Source: Costus lasius
Lineage: Eukaryota > Streptophyta > Magnoliopsida > Zingiberales > Costaceae
Assembly: GCA_027563935.2 (NCBI GenBank)
Contig: CM050454.1
Span: 27,463,501-27,527,500 of the forward strand
Reading direction: 5' to 3'
DNA length: 64,000 nucleotides
Position numbers and translations under genes: made by a program. The notes beneath the pieces were generated by a model. It made no database searches, was not told the origin of the DNA, and worked only from the letters and a program-made list of their open reading frames with translations. Positions 33,732 through 47,330 of this stretch are shown here, piece after piece (the first letter of the stretch is position 1; every line of letters starts with the position of its first letter).

Positions 33732-34838
33732 ATGTTCTATAGGGGCCCCATGGATGAGATGATTGAGAAAGTGTATGGCCATACCCAGATGACTATGATC
33801 ATCTGATCTAATCATTCTCATCATATTAGAATTACAGGCTTGACACGCTTGTCCAATAAGAACGTCCAGTGGCAAAGGAAACACATATGCCTAGTGAGTT
33901 GGGTTCACACTTGTGCTGTGGTTTGGGTGTAGTCTTGGAAGACTCTTTCCTTTATATCGGGAGACAGTGATGTGTTGCTAGATACCCCTCACTGATCGTG
34001 ATAACGTAAGTTATTGTTACCGACATTTAAAGGAAACCCTTAGGGTCACACAATTTGATGATATGGCTTACTTAAGTCAGATCGTGTGGACTGAATTGTT
34101 CTGGTTCAGTTTAAAGGGATTTAATCTCTGATTGTAAGTGAGATCTGGTCTGATCATGTTTGATTGATTAGGGCTTGAGATCGGTAAGCTTCGATCGAGA
34201 GAATTGATGCTAGATCGGTGAGATCATGAGCATCAAGAGATGAACGGTTGGATCTTGAACCTTTAGGGTTTATTGTGATCTGAACCAGATGCTTGGCTTA
34301 ATTGGTCTTTGAACCAAACCAAAATTGAACCAGCTCATCATGTGAGCGCATGGTTCAAGGGGAGAGCAAAATGCGTTCGGGTAAACCCATGGTCGCATGA
34401 ACGTTGGTGGTATGCAATTTTTAGAAGCCATGAGGCCACGCCTCACGTTCACGCCAAGAGAAGTTTTATTCTCGCCCCTCTCTCTAGAGGTTCACTCATT
34501 GTGTGTCGCCTTGACGCTTTGGAGAGGATTCGGCCAAGAAGAAAAAAACATCTCCTTCCCTTCCATTCGATCAGGAGACCTTGGAACCTTGCTAGCATGA
34601 GGAGCACTAAGGGAGTAGGCGCATTGATCACCTTGTGCGCACCATTTAGAGGAGAAGCGTTTGACTCTCTACTTCCTAGACGCCATCCAAGAAATGGCAT
34701 CGGTAAGGATCGATTCTCATGTATACGAAAATAAAGTTGATCATACTGCATGCATCGATCTAGAAACCTTTTCCGCTGTGTTAAAACCTCTGCATGCGCC
34801 TATTAGGGTTTCGCCCCCTCGTGGTAGGGGACCTTTCA
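33732..34838 (+). repeat. Fam1-D 5' LTR, part 2
   Basis: Completes the 5' LTR (1657 bp in all without the insertion) and ends ACCTTTCA. The tail contains the hairpin CCTTGCTAGCATGAGG (34587-34602) and the mini-exon ATG-GCA-TCG (34694-34702) followed by donor GTAAGG. Confidence 0.93.
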
Positions 34839-36656
34839 GTTGGTATCAGAGCCAAGTTATTAGCATGTTTTTATGATTGCTTGAGGTTTTTGTGATCCAT
34901 GTTTGCGCTTGTATGCTTAGATCTAAACTACATGCGAAAATTACATGTTAAGTTGTTCATGCGAAAACTTGATGAGCATGTTTTTTATTTAGCGCATGTA
35001 TGTTGGCGCTTATTAGTTTTTCTCAAAACTATATTACTTGCGCAACTCACCTTAGATCTAAGAGGCGCCTACTTTAAAAACTTAGACGGGTTATTAGGGT
35101 TGAAGTCACAGTCGAGTCTAGATCCAATCAGTCTGATCAGACTATCTGACAGCCTAGATGGGTTGACCAGATGGCACCTGTGCGCAAGCACGAGGTGGCT
35201 ATAGGTCGACTGCGGACAGGCGTGTAGCAATGTCTGATTGAGACAACCATTGAACGCGCATGAGTTAGGCCCGGGGTCACGACCTCTTGCCAGAACTCAT
35301 GCAGGTCGTTCAGCCCAAGGCATGCATTGTTGATCACTAGGTCGACTCAAGTCAGTTAGGACTTGGTGCATGCCAGGGCAGAGGATCTGACTAGGTCTGA
35401 TGAGTGGATCCCTATTAATGGACCATTGTAAGGTAGTAGGGCACATAAGGAAAATAAAATTGATGCCAATGGGTTTTCGAAAATTTTATTTTCTTATTGT
35501 TGGATCACATGTTGATTGTATACCATGATGATTGTTTATTTAATCTTATGTGGGCTGCCCGTTTTAATGTTTGCTGTGCTGGGGCCTGTGTGCCAGGTTA
35601 ATAAATGTAAATTATTTATTGTGATCTGCGCATCACATTTTATTTAATTTATAAAGTGTAATTGACCTGCGTGTCAATCTTGTCTATATAGATTAAATTG
35701 TATTTTAATCAGACGAGAGCACAGAGCACACTTGGCAGAGGCGCTTGCAGTAGTGGCTTGACCAGGTGGGAGGTCCAGGGTTCGACTCTGGGACAGGCGC
35801 AATTACCTGGTGGGCGCACCTAAGCTGCAGTGGGCGCTTGGGCCCTGGGTTGGGCCAGATGAGATGCAAAAGACCCATGAAGAGCTCAAGTGAAGACTTA
35901 AGTTAAATTAAGGTCTTACCTAGGCTTAATGGGCTTTTACCACATAAGATCATCATGCTTTCATTTATTGTTAAGAATTGCATGATTTAATCTTCTACTA
36001 TCACCATAGGATTTGCATGATAGTTGAGAAGATAAAAACACCGTTAAAATCCAACGCTAAATATCAAGCTCGTAAGCCTTCTGACGTGAAACCTCACTGT
36101 TCTGACTATCGTTGGGGCCGTGTTGTACCCACTCAGTGGGCACGCCCATCTATCTTCAGACGGTGTGCGATTACACCTGCGTGCTACAGAGAAGGGATTT
36201 ATCGCTTCTCATTGCTCAGCATAGCACGTGGTGGTCCAGGGAGTAGGTCGGGTCAGCTTGACCATGTAGGCTACATATTGAGCATATGGTAGCCATATGG
36301 AGGCAGCCATCTGTGGGATCAGAGACTGTGTTGTACCAACTCAGTTGGCACAGTCTGCTGGATTGCCCAGAAGAAGGGGAATCGCACGGGTTGGCGATTG
36401 GCAGGGATTGCCTACCAGAGATTAGTGCTTGTACTCTCTGTGCATCTTATCTCGCCTGAGCGGGACGTGGAGACCAAGTATGAAATCTGGATCTCATCTC
36501 ACTAAAAGAGTTTTACTCTTTCGGGCTGTTTTGCTGGATTTTTCAGCCAGATAAAATAGTGAGAAAAGAATCTTCCTTAAGTCCTGGATTGATTCTAACA
36601 TTGATACTGACCTTGCTGTTCTTGCATTGTTGTAGATTACTGCAGCAACGAACACC
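34839..36656 (+). other. Fam1-D leader region
   Basis: Noncoding leader with the tRNA-like block (A-box-like at 35754, B-box-like at 35779-35789), two palindromic hairpins and a 3' splice-site-like end (TACTGACC, T-rich tract, TTGTAG ending 36635). The candidate intron from the LTR donor is 34703-36635 (1933 nt). The leader reading frame that is open in several sisters is broken here by a deletion near 36275. Confidence 0.78.
34841..34852 (+). other. Fam1-D primer-binding site
   Basis: TGGTATCAGAGC two bases after the LTR end, matching the initiator tRNA-Met 3' end. Confidence 0.93.
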
Positions 36657-39600
36657 ACAAATTTCAATGTGCGATCCCTACTGGAAAGGGAGAAGTTTGC
36701 TGGGCCGAACTTCTCAGACTGGTACGGACACCTTAAGATTGTTCTTAAGGCTGAGAGGAAGCTGTATGTCCTCGAGACGGCTATACCGCCTCAACCCGCT
36801 CCGAACGCCGCAAGGGCGGTTCGGGAATCTTATGAAAAGCATGTCAATGATAGCATTGATGTCGCTTGCCTGATGCTTGCGTCTATGACACCAGAGCTGC
36901 TGCGTCAGCATGAGGATCTATCGGCTATAGATATTATAGCGAACCTCAAGCTGCTGTATGCTGCACAAGTGAGGACTGAACGCTATAATTTGACAAAACT
37001 TTTCTTTCAGAGCAAACTGGCTGAAGGGAGTCCAGTGGGAGCTCACGTACTCAAGATGATTGGGTACAAGGAGGCTCTAGAGAAACTGGGACACACCATC
37101 AATCAGGAGCTTGTTGTAGACATTATTCTGCAGTCTCTCCCGGCCTCTTTCGATCCATTCATTATTAATTTTAATATGAACAAGATCGACTGTACGCCGG
37201 CAGAGTTGCTGAACATGCTCTTGACTACAGAGCAGACTCAGTCTCGTGAGAAGGGAACGCCTTCATCCTCTGTCCTAATCGTTCCTTCTAGGAACAAGAA
37301 GAAGGGGAAGAAGGGCAAAGCCCCTATCAAGAGCTACAACAAGGCTCTAAAGCAAAAGATAAAGCGGTCGAAGGAATACAGATGTTTCCATTGTGGCCAG
37401 TTGGGTCACAGGAAAAACGACTGTAAAGCGCTCCAAGGAGATAAGAAGGGAAGTAAGCCTTTCGCTTCTAGCTCAGGTATTTACGTGACTGAAGTCATGG
37501 TATCTTCTTCTTCTATTTCATGGGTGTTGGACACTGCATGTGGAGTTCACATTTCTTCAAATGTACAGGAACTCAAGAGAAGAAGACAGGTGGGACAGCA
37601 TGAGGTGGACGTACGAGTTGGAAACGGGGCACGGGTTGCTGCTGTTGCTGTAGGAGAATATCACATCTCTTTACCATCTGGTCTTGTATTAGAACTGGAC
37701 AATTGTTATTTTGTACCAAGCATAACTAAGAATATTATCTCTATTCCTGCTCTTGTCAGGAAAGGGTTTTCCTTTGAATGCAAATTTTCAAAGTGTTATA
37801 TTTCTCTTGATAATATTATTTATGCTACTGGCTCAATTAACAATGGGTTATTCATGTTGGACATGGAAAGTTCTGTACAACAAATTGATAATAAGAAAGC
37901 CAAGTATGCTGATGATAGCACCTTGCTATGGCATAGTCGTTTAGGCCATATTAACAAGAAACGCATTAAGCAATTGCATGACCATGGACTGCTGGGATCA
38001 TTCTCCTATGTGGAGCTTGATACATGCCAAGCTTGTTTAATGGGTAAAATGACGAAGTCTCCTTTTTCTAATAAAGGTCAAAGGGCTTCAGGTTTACTAT
38101 ACCTCATTCACAGCGATGTGTGTGGGCCATTTAGTAAACTTGCCAGAGGTGGCTATTCATACTTCATTACATTTACTGATGATTTCAGTAGGTATGGTTA
38201 TGTCTATTTAATGAGACATAAGAGTGAATCTTTTGACAAGTTCAAAGAGTTCAAAAATGAAGTACAAAATCAGCTAGGCCGAAATATCAAGGCACTTCGT
38301 TCAGATCGAGGTGGTGAATACTTGAGTCAAGAGTTTACTGACTATCTAAAGGAGTGTGGGATTATCTCACAGCTCACTCCGCCAGGAACACCGCAATAGA
38401 ATGGTGTGTCCGAGAGGAGAAATAGAACCTTACTTGATATGGTTCGTTCAATGATGAGTCAGGCTACTCTACCTTACTCCTTTTGGGGATTTGCACTGGA
38501 AACAGCTGCAAAGGTACTAAACCGAGTGCCATCCAAGGCCGTTTCTAAGACTCCATATGAGTTATGGTATGGGAAACAGCCGAGCTTGACATTTATTAAA
38601 ATCTGGGGTTGCGAGGCTTATGTCAAAAAGCTCGCCTCTGGGAAACAGGAGAGCAGATCTGATAAATGTATCTTTGTCGGTTACCCTAAAGAAACTAAGG
38701 GTTATTATTTCTACAATCCTGAGGAGAACAAGGTATTTGTTGCTCGGACGGCTATTTTTCTTGAGAAGAAATTTCTTCTGCAAGAGGCCAGTGGGAGAGA
38801 AATAAAGCTGGATGAGAATCCAGATGCAGGACAAAGTAGTCAAGCACAGTTGGATGAGCCTGAGCCAGGAGATCAGGTTTTTGAACAACCTGAGGCTCAG
38901 ATATCACGGGAACCGCGAAGATCGGGAAGGATCCGTCGACAGCCTGAGCGCTATGACGGAGTCTACATCATTGATGATGAACCCCTCACTTATGCGGATG
39001 CAGTCAGTGGACCGGACTCAGCGAGATGGCATGAAGCTATGCGCGCCGAGATGGACTCCATGTCTGATAACCAAGTCTGGGATTTGGTTGATCCGCCTCC
39101 GGGAGTAATCCCTATAGGCTGTAAGTGGATCTTCAAGAAGAAGATTGACATGGATGGTAACGTGGTTACCTATAAAGGCAGGCTAGTTGCGAAAGGTTTC
39201 AAACAAATCTACGGGATAGATTATGATGAAACTTTCTCTCCTGTAGCCATGTTCAAGTCTATTCGGATTATTCTCGCGATAGCTGCATATTATGATTATG
39301 AGATCTGGAAAATGGATGTGAAGACCGCTTTCCTTAATGGAACTCTAGAACAGGATGTGTACATGACACAACCTGAAGGTTTCACTAATCCATCAGATCG
39401 TCATAAAATATGCAAATTAAAGAAGTCCATTTATGGACTTAAACAAGCATCGCGAAGCTGGAATATTCGTTTTGATGAATCAATCTGTAAGTTTGGTTTC
39501 ATCAAGAATGAAGATGACCCGTGTGTATATAAGAGGTTTAGTGGGAGCGTGATTACTTTCCTAGTCCTCTACGTCGATGATATCTTGATCATTGGAAACG

Positions 39601-39929
39601 ATATTCCTGAACTGCATGCTGTCAAAGCATGGTTAAGAAAATGTTTCCAGATGAAAGATTTAGGAGAAGCAGCCTATGTATTAGGTGTGAAGATCTACAG
39701 AGATAGATCTAAGAGGCTTCTCGGGCTGTGCCAGAGTACTTACATCGATAAAGTCCTGGAGAGATTTCATTTAGAGAATTCTAAAAGAGGATATCTTCCA
39801 CTCAGACATGGTCTGAATCTTTCAAAGAGTCAGTGTCCACAAACACAGACTGAGAAAGATGAAATGGACAATACGCCTTATGCTTCGGCTATTGGGTCCA
39901 TTATGTATGCGATGTTGTGTACTCGCCCA
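36657..39929 (+). pseudogene. gag-pol: Fam1-D gag-pol, 5' part, start codon lost, nonsense in integrase
   Basis: Gag, CX2CX4HX4C knuckle, protease, integrase and RT up to CTRP before RNase H, then cut by Fam1-E at GCCCA. Two features stand out. The gag ATG of the sisters is ACA here (36657-36659), so without splicing the first in-frame near-start is a GTG at 36669. TAG at 38397-38399 replaces TGG in the GTPQW motif of the integrase core, just before the catalytic Glu. Apart from those, the frame is open. Gag has a small in-frame insertion (Thr-Gln-Ser-Arg region) and the segment after the knuckle has extra Lys-Pro. The other copies are more alike. Confidence 0.93.
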
Positions 39930-41605
39930 TGCAGGGAACTCCTTTCATGAGGGGTGCGAAACCCTAAAGTGGCACAACATGATAGGCAGCGGATTCAAGG
40001 GTCGAAGAGCATGCATTATATGATCAACTTTCGAAACATGAATTGAGAAGATGCGATTCATACCATAGCCATTTCAAGATGGCGCCTTGGAAGCAAGAGA
40101 ACAACGAAGGTCTCCTCCAAATCGTCACACACAAGATGAGCGACGGCTTGCTTCTTGTCGTCCCTTGTGCTAGCAAGGATCGTCCAAGATGTCTTTGATC
40201 GAAAGGAAAGGGATGGAGATATCGATCTCTCTTGGCCGAATCTTCCTCTATGCTTCAAGTTGTCGCCGCACACCAAAGAGTGTCAAGAGGAATGAGTTTT
40301 TTTTAGTGACGAGAATAGAGAACCCTCTATTCGAACGTGAGCCATCTCCAAGTGGAGATCATGGTTACTAAAAATAGCAACCACTCATCGCTCCAATGTT
40401 CACGCCAAGTGAACATGTCGCCACGCCTTGAACCATGCGCTCATTTCATGAGCTGGTTCAGTTTGGTTCGGTTTAAGAACCAATCAAGCCAAGCAATCAA
40501 GTCTAGATCTCAAATAAACCCTAAGGCTCCAGATCTAACCGTTGATCTCTTGATGCTTCTGATCTCACCGATCTAGCATCTATTCTCTCGATCGAAGCTT
40601 ACCGATCTCAAGCCCTAATCAATCAAACATGATCAGACCAGATCTCACTTACAATCAGAGATCAAATCCCTTTAAACTGAACTTAAACAATTCAGTCCAC
40701 ACGATCTGACTTAAGTAAGCCATATCATCAAATTGTGCGACCCTGAGGGTTTCCTTTAAATGTCGGTAACGATAACTCACGTCATCACGATCAGTGAGGG
40801 GTATCTAGCAACACATCACTGTCTCCCGATATAAAGGAAAGAGTCTTCCAAGACTACACCCAAAATACAGCACAAGCGTGAATCAACTTCACTAAGCATA
40901 CATATTTCCTTTGCCACTGGATGTTCTTATTGGACAAGCGTGTCAAGCTTGTAATTCCAATATGATGAGCATGATTAGATCAGATGATCACAGTCACCCG
41001 GGTATGGCCATACACTTTCTCAATCATCTCATCCAGGGGGCCCTTTAGAACATCGCACTCCTTAAACAAGGAGACGGCAATCCTATGTCTATCACTAGTG
41101 CCCTAACATGACTCAAGCTCACCATCCAAGATAGTCTATAATCATTATGTTTCAAATGATATTGAACTACCTCAAAACAATGACAATCATCATTTAGAAA
41201 ACACAAGTGATCTCAAGTCAGAGGAAATGTGCCACTTGTTACAATCAAGGATTATTCACATTGTGACAAGCAACTGAATATCCTAGTAGGGTCTGTCCGG
41301 TACATCCAATGTACCCATGAGTCTACATCTTATTCCATGCTCGAAGCATCCTATAAGATTAGAACACATATTAGTCTTAACCATATCAAGGCTGTCTCAT
41401 GTTCACCAAGATACATCGACTAAGGACATAATAGCATGTCAGCCCAGCTGAACAGTTTTGAGACATTATTCATAAGTATACTTATTGCAGCAGACAAGGT
41501 AACAAACTGAATAATAACCATGCCTTTATAAACACAAGAGTTTATTGCATGATACTGTTACAATCCCAAGGCCTCAAACATTAGGCTTAAGGGCATACCC
41601 CAACA
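39930..41605 (-). repeat. Fam1-E 3' LTR (left)
   Basis: TGCAGGGAACTCC...ACCCCAACA, followed by the polypurine tract complement. It carries the stem GGTTACTA/TAGCAACC (40363-40382), the stem GAATAGAG/CTCTATTC (40313-40332) and the hairpin CCTTGTGCTAGCAAGG (40163-40178). Confidence 0.95.
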
Positions 41606-41625
41606 ATCTCCCACTTGCACTTAAT

Positions 41626-44600
41626 CTAATGGTTGAGAAATCTCAAACCCATATTATTACAGTGCTTCTCATGCTTCTGCTGCGCCAGAGGCTTTGTAAG
41701 TGGGTCTGCTAGATTGTCATCTGTATGAACCTTGCAGATATTGATCTCGCCACGATCTATGATCTCCCTGATCAAATGAAACCGTCTCTGTATGTGCTTG
41801 GACTTCTGGTGCGACCGTGGTTCCTTTGCCTGTGCGATAGCTCCAGTGTTATCACAGAAGATAACCAAAGGATCTGCACTCGAAGGAACAACACCAAGTT
41901 CTCTCACGAACTTACGAATCCACACTGCCTCCTTGGATGCTTCCGAGGCTGCAACATACTCGGCTTCTGTTGTGGAATCAGCAACAGTTGACTGTTTGAA
42001 ACTTTTCCACACCACTGCTCCTCCATTCAAGCTAAAAACATAGCCTGATTGCGATCGGAAATCATCCTGGTCAGATTGGAACGAAGCGTCAGTATATCCC
42101 TCAATACTGAGTTCTTCCTGACCACCATATACCAAGAACATATCTTTCGTCCTCCGCAGATATTTTAAGATGTTCTTGACTGCAATCCAGTGTGCCACTC
42201 CCGGATTACTTTGGAACCGACTGGTCACGCTTAACCCGTAAGCGACGTCTGGGCGAGTACACAACATCGCATACATAATGGACCCAATAGCCGAAGCATA
42301 AGGCGTATTGTCCATTTCATCCTTCTCAGTCTGTGTTTGTGGACACTGACTCTTCGAAAGATTCAGACCATGTCTGACTGGAAGATATCCTCGTTTAGAA
42401 TTCTCTAAATGAAATCTCTCCAGGACTTTATCGATGTAAGTACTCTGGCACAACCCGAGAAGCCTCTTAGATCTATCCCTGTAGATCTTCACACCTAATA
42501 CATAGGCTGCTTCTCCTAAATCTTTCATCTGGAAACATTTCCTTAACCATGCCTTAACCGCATGCATTTCAGGAATGTCATTTCCAATGATCAAGATGTC
42601 ATCGACGTAGAGGACCAGGAAGGTAATCACGCTCCCACTAAACCTCTTATATACACACGGGTCATCCTCGTTCTTGATGAAACCAAATTCAGTGACTAAT
42701 TCATCAAAACGAATATTCCAGCTTCTAGATGCTTGTTTAAGTCCATAAATAGACTTCTTTAACTTGCATATTTTATGACGATCTGATGGATTAGTGAAAC
42801 CTTCAGGTTGTGTCATATACACATCCTCATCCAGATTTCCATTAAGGAAAGCTGTTTTCACATCCATTTGCCAGATCTCATAATCATAATATGCTGCTAT
42901 CGCAAAAAGAATCCGAATAGACTTAAACATAGCTACAGGTGAGAAAGTTTCATCATAATCTATCCCGTAAATTTGTTTGAAACCTTTCGCAACTAGCCTG
43001 CCTTTATAGGTAACCACGTTACCATCCATGTCAATCTTCTTCTTGAAGATCCATTTACAGCCTATAGGGATAACTCCCGGAGGCGGATCAACCAAATCCC
43101 AGACTTGGTTATCTGACATGGAGTCCATCTCGGCGCGCATAGCTTCAAGCCATCTTGCTGACTCCGGTCCACTGACCGCATCCGCATAAGTGAGGGGTTC
43201 ATCATTATCAATGATGTAGACTCCGTCATAGCGCTCAGGCTGACGACGAATCCTTCCCGATCTTCGCGGTTCCCGTGATATCTGAGCCTCAGGTTGTTCA
43301 ATAACCTGTTCTACCAGCTCAGGCTGATCCAACTGTGCTTGAACACTTTGTCCTTCCTCTGGGTTCTCATCCAGATTTATTTCTCTCCCACTGGCCTCTT
43401 GCAGAAGAAACTCCTTCTCAAGAAATATGGCCGTCCGAGCAACAAATACCTTGTTCTCTTTGGGATCGTAGAAATAATAACCCTTAGTTTCCTTAGGGTA
43501 CCCGACAAAGATGCATTTGTCAGATCTGCTCTCTAGTTTCCCAGAGGCAAGCTTTTTGACATAAGCCTCGCAGCCCCAGATCCTGATAAATGTCAAGCTC
43601 GGCTGTTTCCCATACCATAACTCATATGGAGTCTTAGAAACTGCCTTGGATGGCACTCGGTTTAGTACCTTTGCAGCTGTCTCCAGTGCAAATCCCCAAA
43701 AGGAGTAAGGAAGAGTAGCCTGACTCATCATAGAACGAACCATATCAAGTAGAGTTCTATTTCTCCTCTCGGACACACCATTCCATTGCGGTGTTCCTGG
43801 CGGAGTGAGCTGTGAGATAATCCCACACTCCTTCAGATAGTCAGTAAATTCTCGACTTAGGTATTCCCCACCTCGATCAGAACGAAGTGCCTTGATATTT
43901 CGGCCTAGCTGATTCTGTACTTCATTCTTGAACTCTTTGAACTTGTCAAAAGATTCACTTTTATGTCTCATTAAATAGACATACCCATATCTACTGAAAT
44001 CATCAGTAAAGGTAATGAAGTACTGATAGCCACCTCTGGCATGTTTATTAAATGGCCCACACACATCACTGTGTATAAGGTCAAGTAAACCTGAAGCCCT
44101 TTGGCCTTTGTTAGGAAAAGGTGACTTCGTCATTTTACCCATTAAACAAGCCTTGCATGTATCAATCTCCTCATAGGAGAATGATCCCAGCAGTCCATTA
44201 TCATGCAACCGCTTAATGCGCTTCTTGTTAATATGGCCTAAACGACTATGCCATAGCAAGGTGCTGTCATCAGCATTCTTGGCTTTCTTAATATCAACAT
44301 TTTGTATAGAACTTTCCATGTCCAACATGTATAATCCATTGTTAATTGAACCAGTTCATAAACAATATTATCTAAAGATAAAACACACTTTGAAATATTG
44401 CATTCAAAGGAAAAATCCTTCCTGACAAGAGCAGGAATGGAGATAATATTTTTAGTAATACTGGGAACAAAGTAACAACTGTTTAATTCTAATACAATTC
44501 CAGATGGCAAAGAGATGAAATAGTCTCCTACAGCAACAGCAGCAACCCGTGCCCCGTTTCCAACGCGTAGGTCCACCTCATGCTGTCCCACCTGTCTTCT

Positions 44601-45509
44601 TCTCTTGAGTTCCTGTACATTTGAACAAATGTGAACTCCACATGCAGTGTCCAACACCCATGATATAGAAGAAGATGAAACCATGACTTCCGTCACGTAA
44701 ATACCTGAGCCAGAAGCAATGCTTCCCCTCTTGTCTCCTTGGAGCGCTTTACAGTCCTTTTTCCAGTGACCCAGCTGGCCACAGTGGAAACACCTGTATT
44801 CCTTGGACCGCTTAACCTTCTACTTCAGAGCCTTGCTGTAGCTCTTGACAGGGGCCTTGCCCTTCTTCCCTTTCTTCTTGTTCCTAGAAGGAACCATTAA
44901 GACAGAGGTCGAAGGCTTTCCCTTCAGAGTTTCCTCAGTAGTCAAGAGCATATTCAGCAGCTCTGCCGGAGTACAATCGATTTTGTTCATATTAAAGTTA
45001 ATAATGAACGCGTCGAATGAAGGCGGGAGAGACTGCAGAATAATATCTACAGCGAGCTCCTGATTGATGGTATGCCCCAGTTTCCCTAGAGCTTCCTTGT
45101 GCCCAATCATCTTGAGCACGTGAGCTCCCACTGGGCTCCCTTCAGCCAGTTTGCTCTGAAAGAAGAGCTTCGTCAAATTATAGCGTTCAGTCCTCGCCTG
45201 TGCAGCATACAGCATCTTGAGGTTCGCTATAATTTCTATAGCCGACATATCCTCATGCTGACGCTGCAGCGGTGGCGTCATAGACGCTAGCATCAGGCAA
45301 GCGACATCAATGCTATCATTGACATGCTTTTCATAGGCTTCCCGAACCGCCCTTGCGGCGTTCGGAGCGGGCTGAGGCGGTATAGCCGTCTCGAGGATAT
45401 ACAGTTTCCTCTCTGCCTTAAGAACAATCTTAAGGTGTCCAAACCAGTCTGAGAAGTTTGGCCCAGCAAACTTCTCCCTTTCCAGTAGGGATCGCACATT
45501 GAAGCTCAT
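41626..45509 (-). pseudogene. gag-pol: Fam1-E gag-pol, one nonsense codon and one frameshift
   Basis: Starts at ATG (45507-45509, minus strand). Gag runs 229 codons to TAG at 44820-44822, where the sisters have CAG (Gln) just before the zinc knuckle. Past that, knuckle and protease are open until a one-base deletion at about 44354, between protease and integrase (sisters GTAGCAT or GTTGCAT, here GTTCAT). Integrase, RT with YVDD and RNase H then stay open in the new frame to the normal TAG at 41626. A read-through product is not expected, so this copy would depend on others for mobility. Confidence 0.93.
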
Positions 45510-47330
45510 GGTGTTCGTTGCTGCAGGTATCTACAACAATGCAAGAACAGCAAGGTCAGTATCAATGTTAAGAATCAATCAGGACTTAACAAAGATTCTT
45601 TTTCTCACTATTTTATCTGACTGAAAAATCCATTAAACAGTCCGAAAGAGTAAACACTCTTTTAGTGAGATGGGATCCAGATTTCATACTTGGTCTCCGC
45701 GTCCCGCTCAAGCGAGATAAGGTGCACAGAGAGTACAAGCACTAATTTCTGGTAGGCAGTCCCTGCCGATCGCCAACCCGTGCGATTCCCCTTCATCTGG
45801 GCAATCCAGCAGACTGTGCCAACTGAGTTGGTACAACACAGTCTCTGACCCCACAGATGGCTGCCTCCATGTGCTACCATATGCTCCACATATGTAGCCT
45901 ACATGGTCAAGCTGACCCGACCTACTCCCTGGACCACCACGTGCTATGCTGAGCAACGAGAAGCGATAAATCCCTTCTCTGTAACACGCAGGTGTAATCC
46001 CGCACCGTCTGAAGATAGATGGACGTGCCCACTGAGTGGGTACAACACGGCTCCAACGATAATCAGAACAGTGAGGTTTCGCGTCAGAAGGCTTACGAGC
46101 TTGATATTTAGCGTTGGATTTTAACGGTCTTTTATCTTCTTGACTATCATGCATTTCCTATGGTGATAGCAGAAGATAAACTAATCATGCAATTCTAATA
46201 TTTAAACAATAAAAGAAAGCATGGATCTTAAGTGGTAAACGCCCATGAAACCTAAGTAAGACCTTAATTAACTTAAGTCTTCACTTGTTTTTCTTCATGG
46301 GTCTTTAGCTGCTCATTTGGCCCAAACCAGGGCCCAAGCGCCATCTGCAGCTCAGGTGCGCCTACCAGGGAAAATGCGCCTGGTCCCAGAGTCGAACCCT
46401 GGACCTCCCACCTGGTCAAGCCACTGCTGCATGCGCCTTTGCCAAGTGTGCTCTGTGCTCTTGTCTGATTAATTTACAAATTAATCTATCTAGACAAGAT
46501 TGACTCGCAGGTCAATTACATTTTATAAATTAAATAGAAGGTGATACGCAGATCACAATTAAAAATAATTTACAAAATAATTCCAGGCACGCAGGCCCCA
46601 GCACAGCACACATTAAACATGGGCAGCCTACATAAGACTAAATAAACATACATATGGCATCATACATCATGTGATCCAATCATGAAAAATAAAATTTTTG
46701 AAAAACCCCATTGAGATTAATTTTATTTTTCCTTATTAGCCTTACTACCTTACAACGGTCCATTACTAGGGATCCACTCATCGAACCTAGTCAGATCCTG
46801 TGCCCTTACATGCACCAAGTCCTAACTGACTTGAGTCGACCAAAAGGTCAACAATGCATGCGCCAAGGGCTGAACGACCACAATGAGGTCTGGCAAGCGG
46901 GTGTGACCCCGGGCCTAACTCATGTGCGTTCATAGGTTGTCTCAATCAGACATCGCTACACGCCTGTCTGCAGTCGACCTATAGCCATCTGATGCTTGCG
47001 CACAGATGCTATCTGGTCGACCCATCAAGGCTGTCAGATAGTCTGATCAGACTGTTGGATCTAACCTAGGGGATGATTTCAACCCTAATAACCCGTCTAA
47101 GGGTTTACAGCAGGGCCTTAGATCTAATGTTAGTCGCGCATGTGATCCATTTTTGAGAAAACAAAGATGCGCCAACATGCCAACATACATGCGCAAATGA
47201 AACATAAAATAGGTTTCTACATGAAACATATTAACATGATAAAATTACGCATGATATAGATCTAAACATTCATGGAACACAAAATCAAAGCAATCATATA
47301 ATTACGCATGTAACCTGCTCTGATACCAAT
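45510..47330 (-). other. Fam1-E leader region and primer-binding site
   Basis: Primer-binding site at 47317-47328 (GCTCTGATACCA on plus). The candidate acceptor ends at 45531. The LTR mini-exon ATG-GCT-ATG lies at 47465-47473 with donor GTATGA, giving a 1934-nt candidate intron. The tRNA-like block and both palindromic hairpins are conserved. The leader frame at 45708-46154 is the longest of the set, 148 codons from ATG, with no recognisable domain. Confidence 0.8.

Noticed and set aside
34397..34876. Open frames of 67-141 codons in the Fam1-D LTR tail and over the LTR/leader border
   Set aside because: They lie in the hypervariable tail and are not retained in other copies. Only the three-codon mini-exon within this area is shared.
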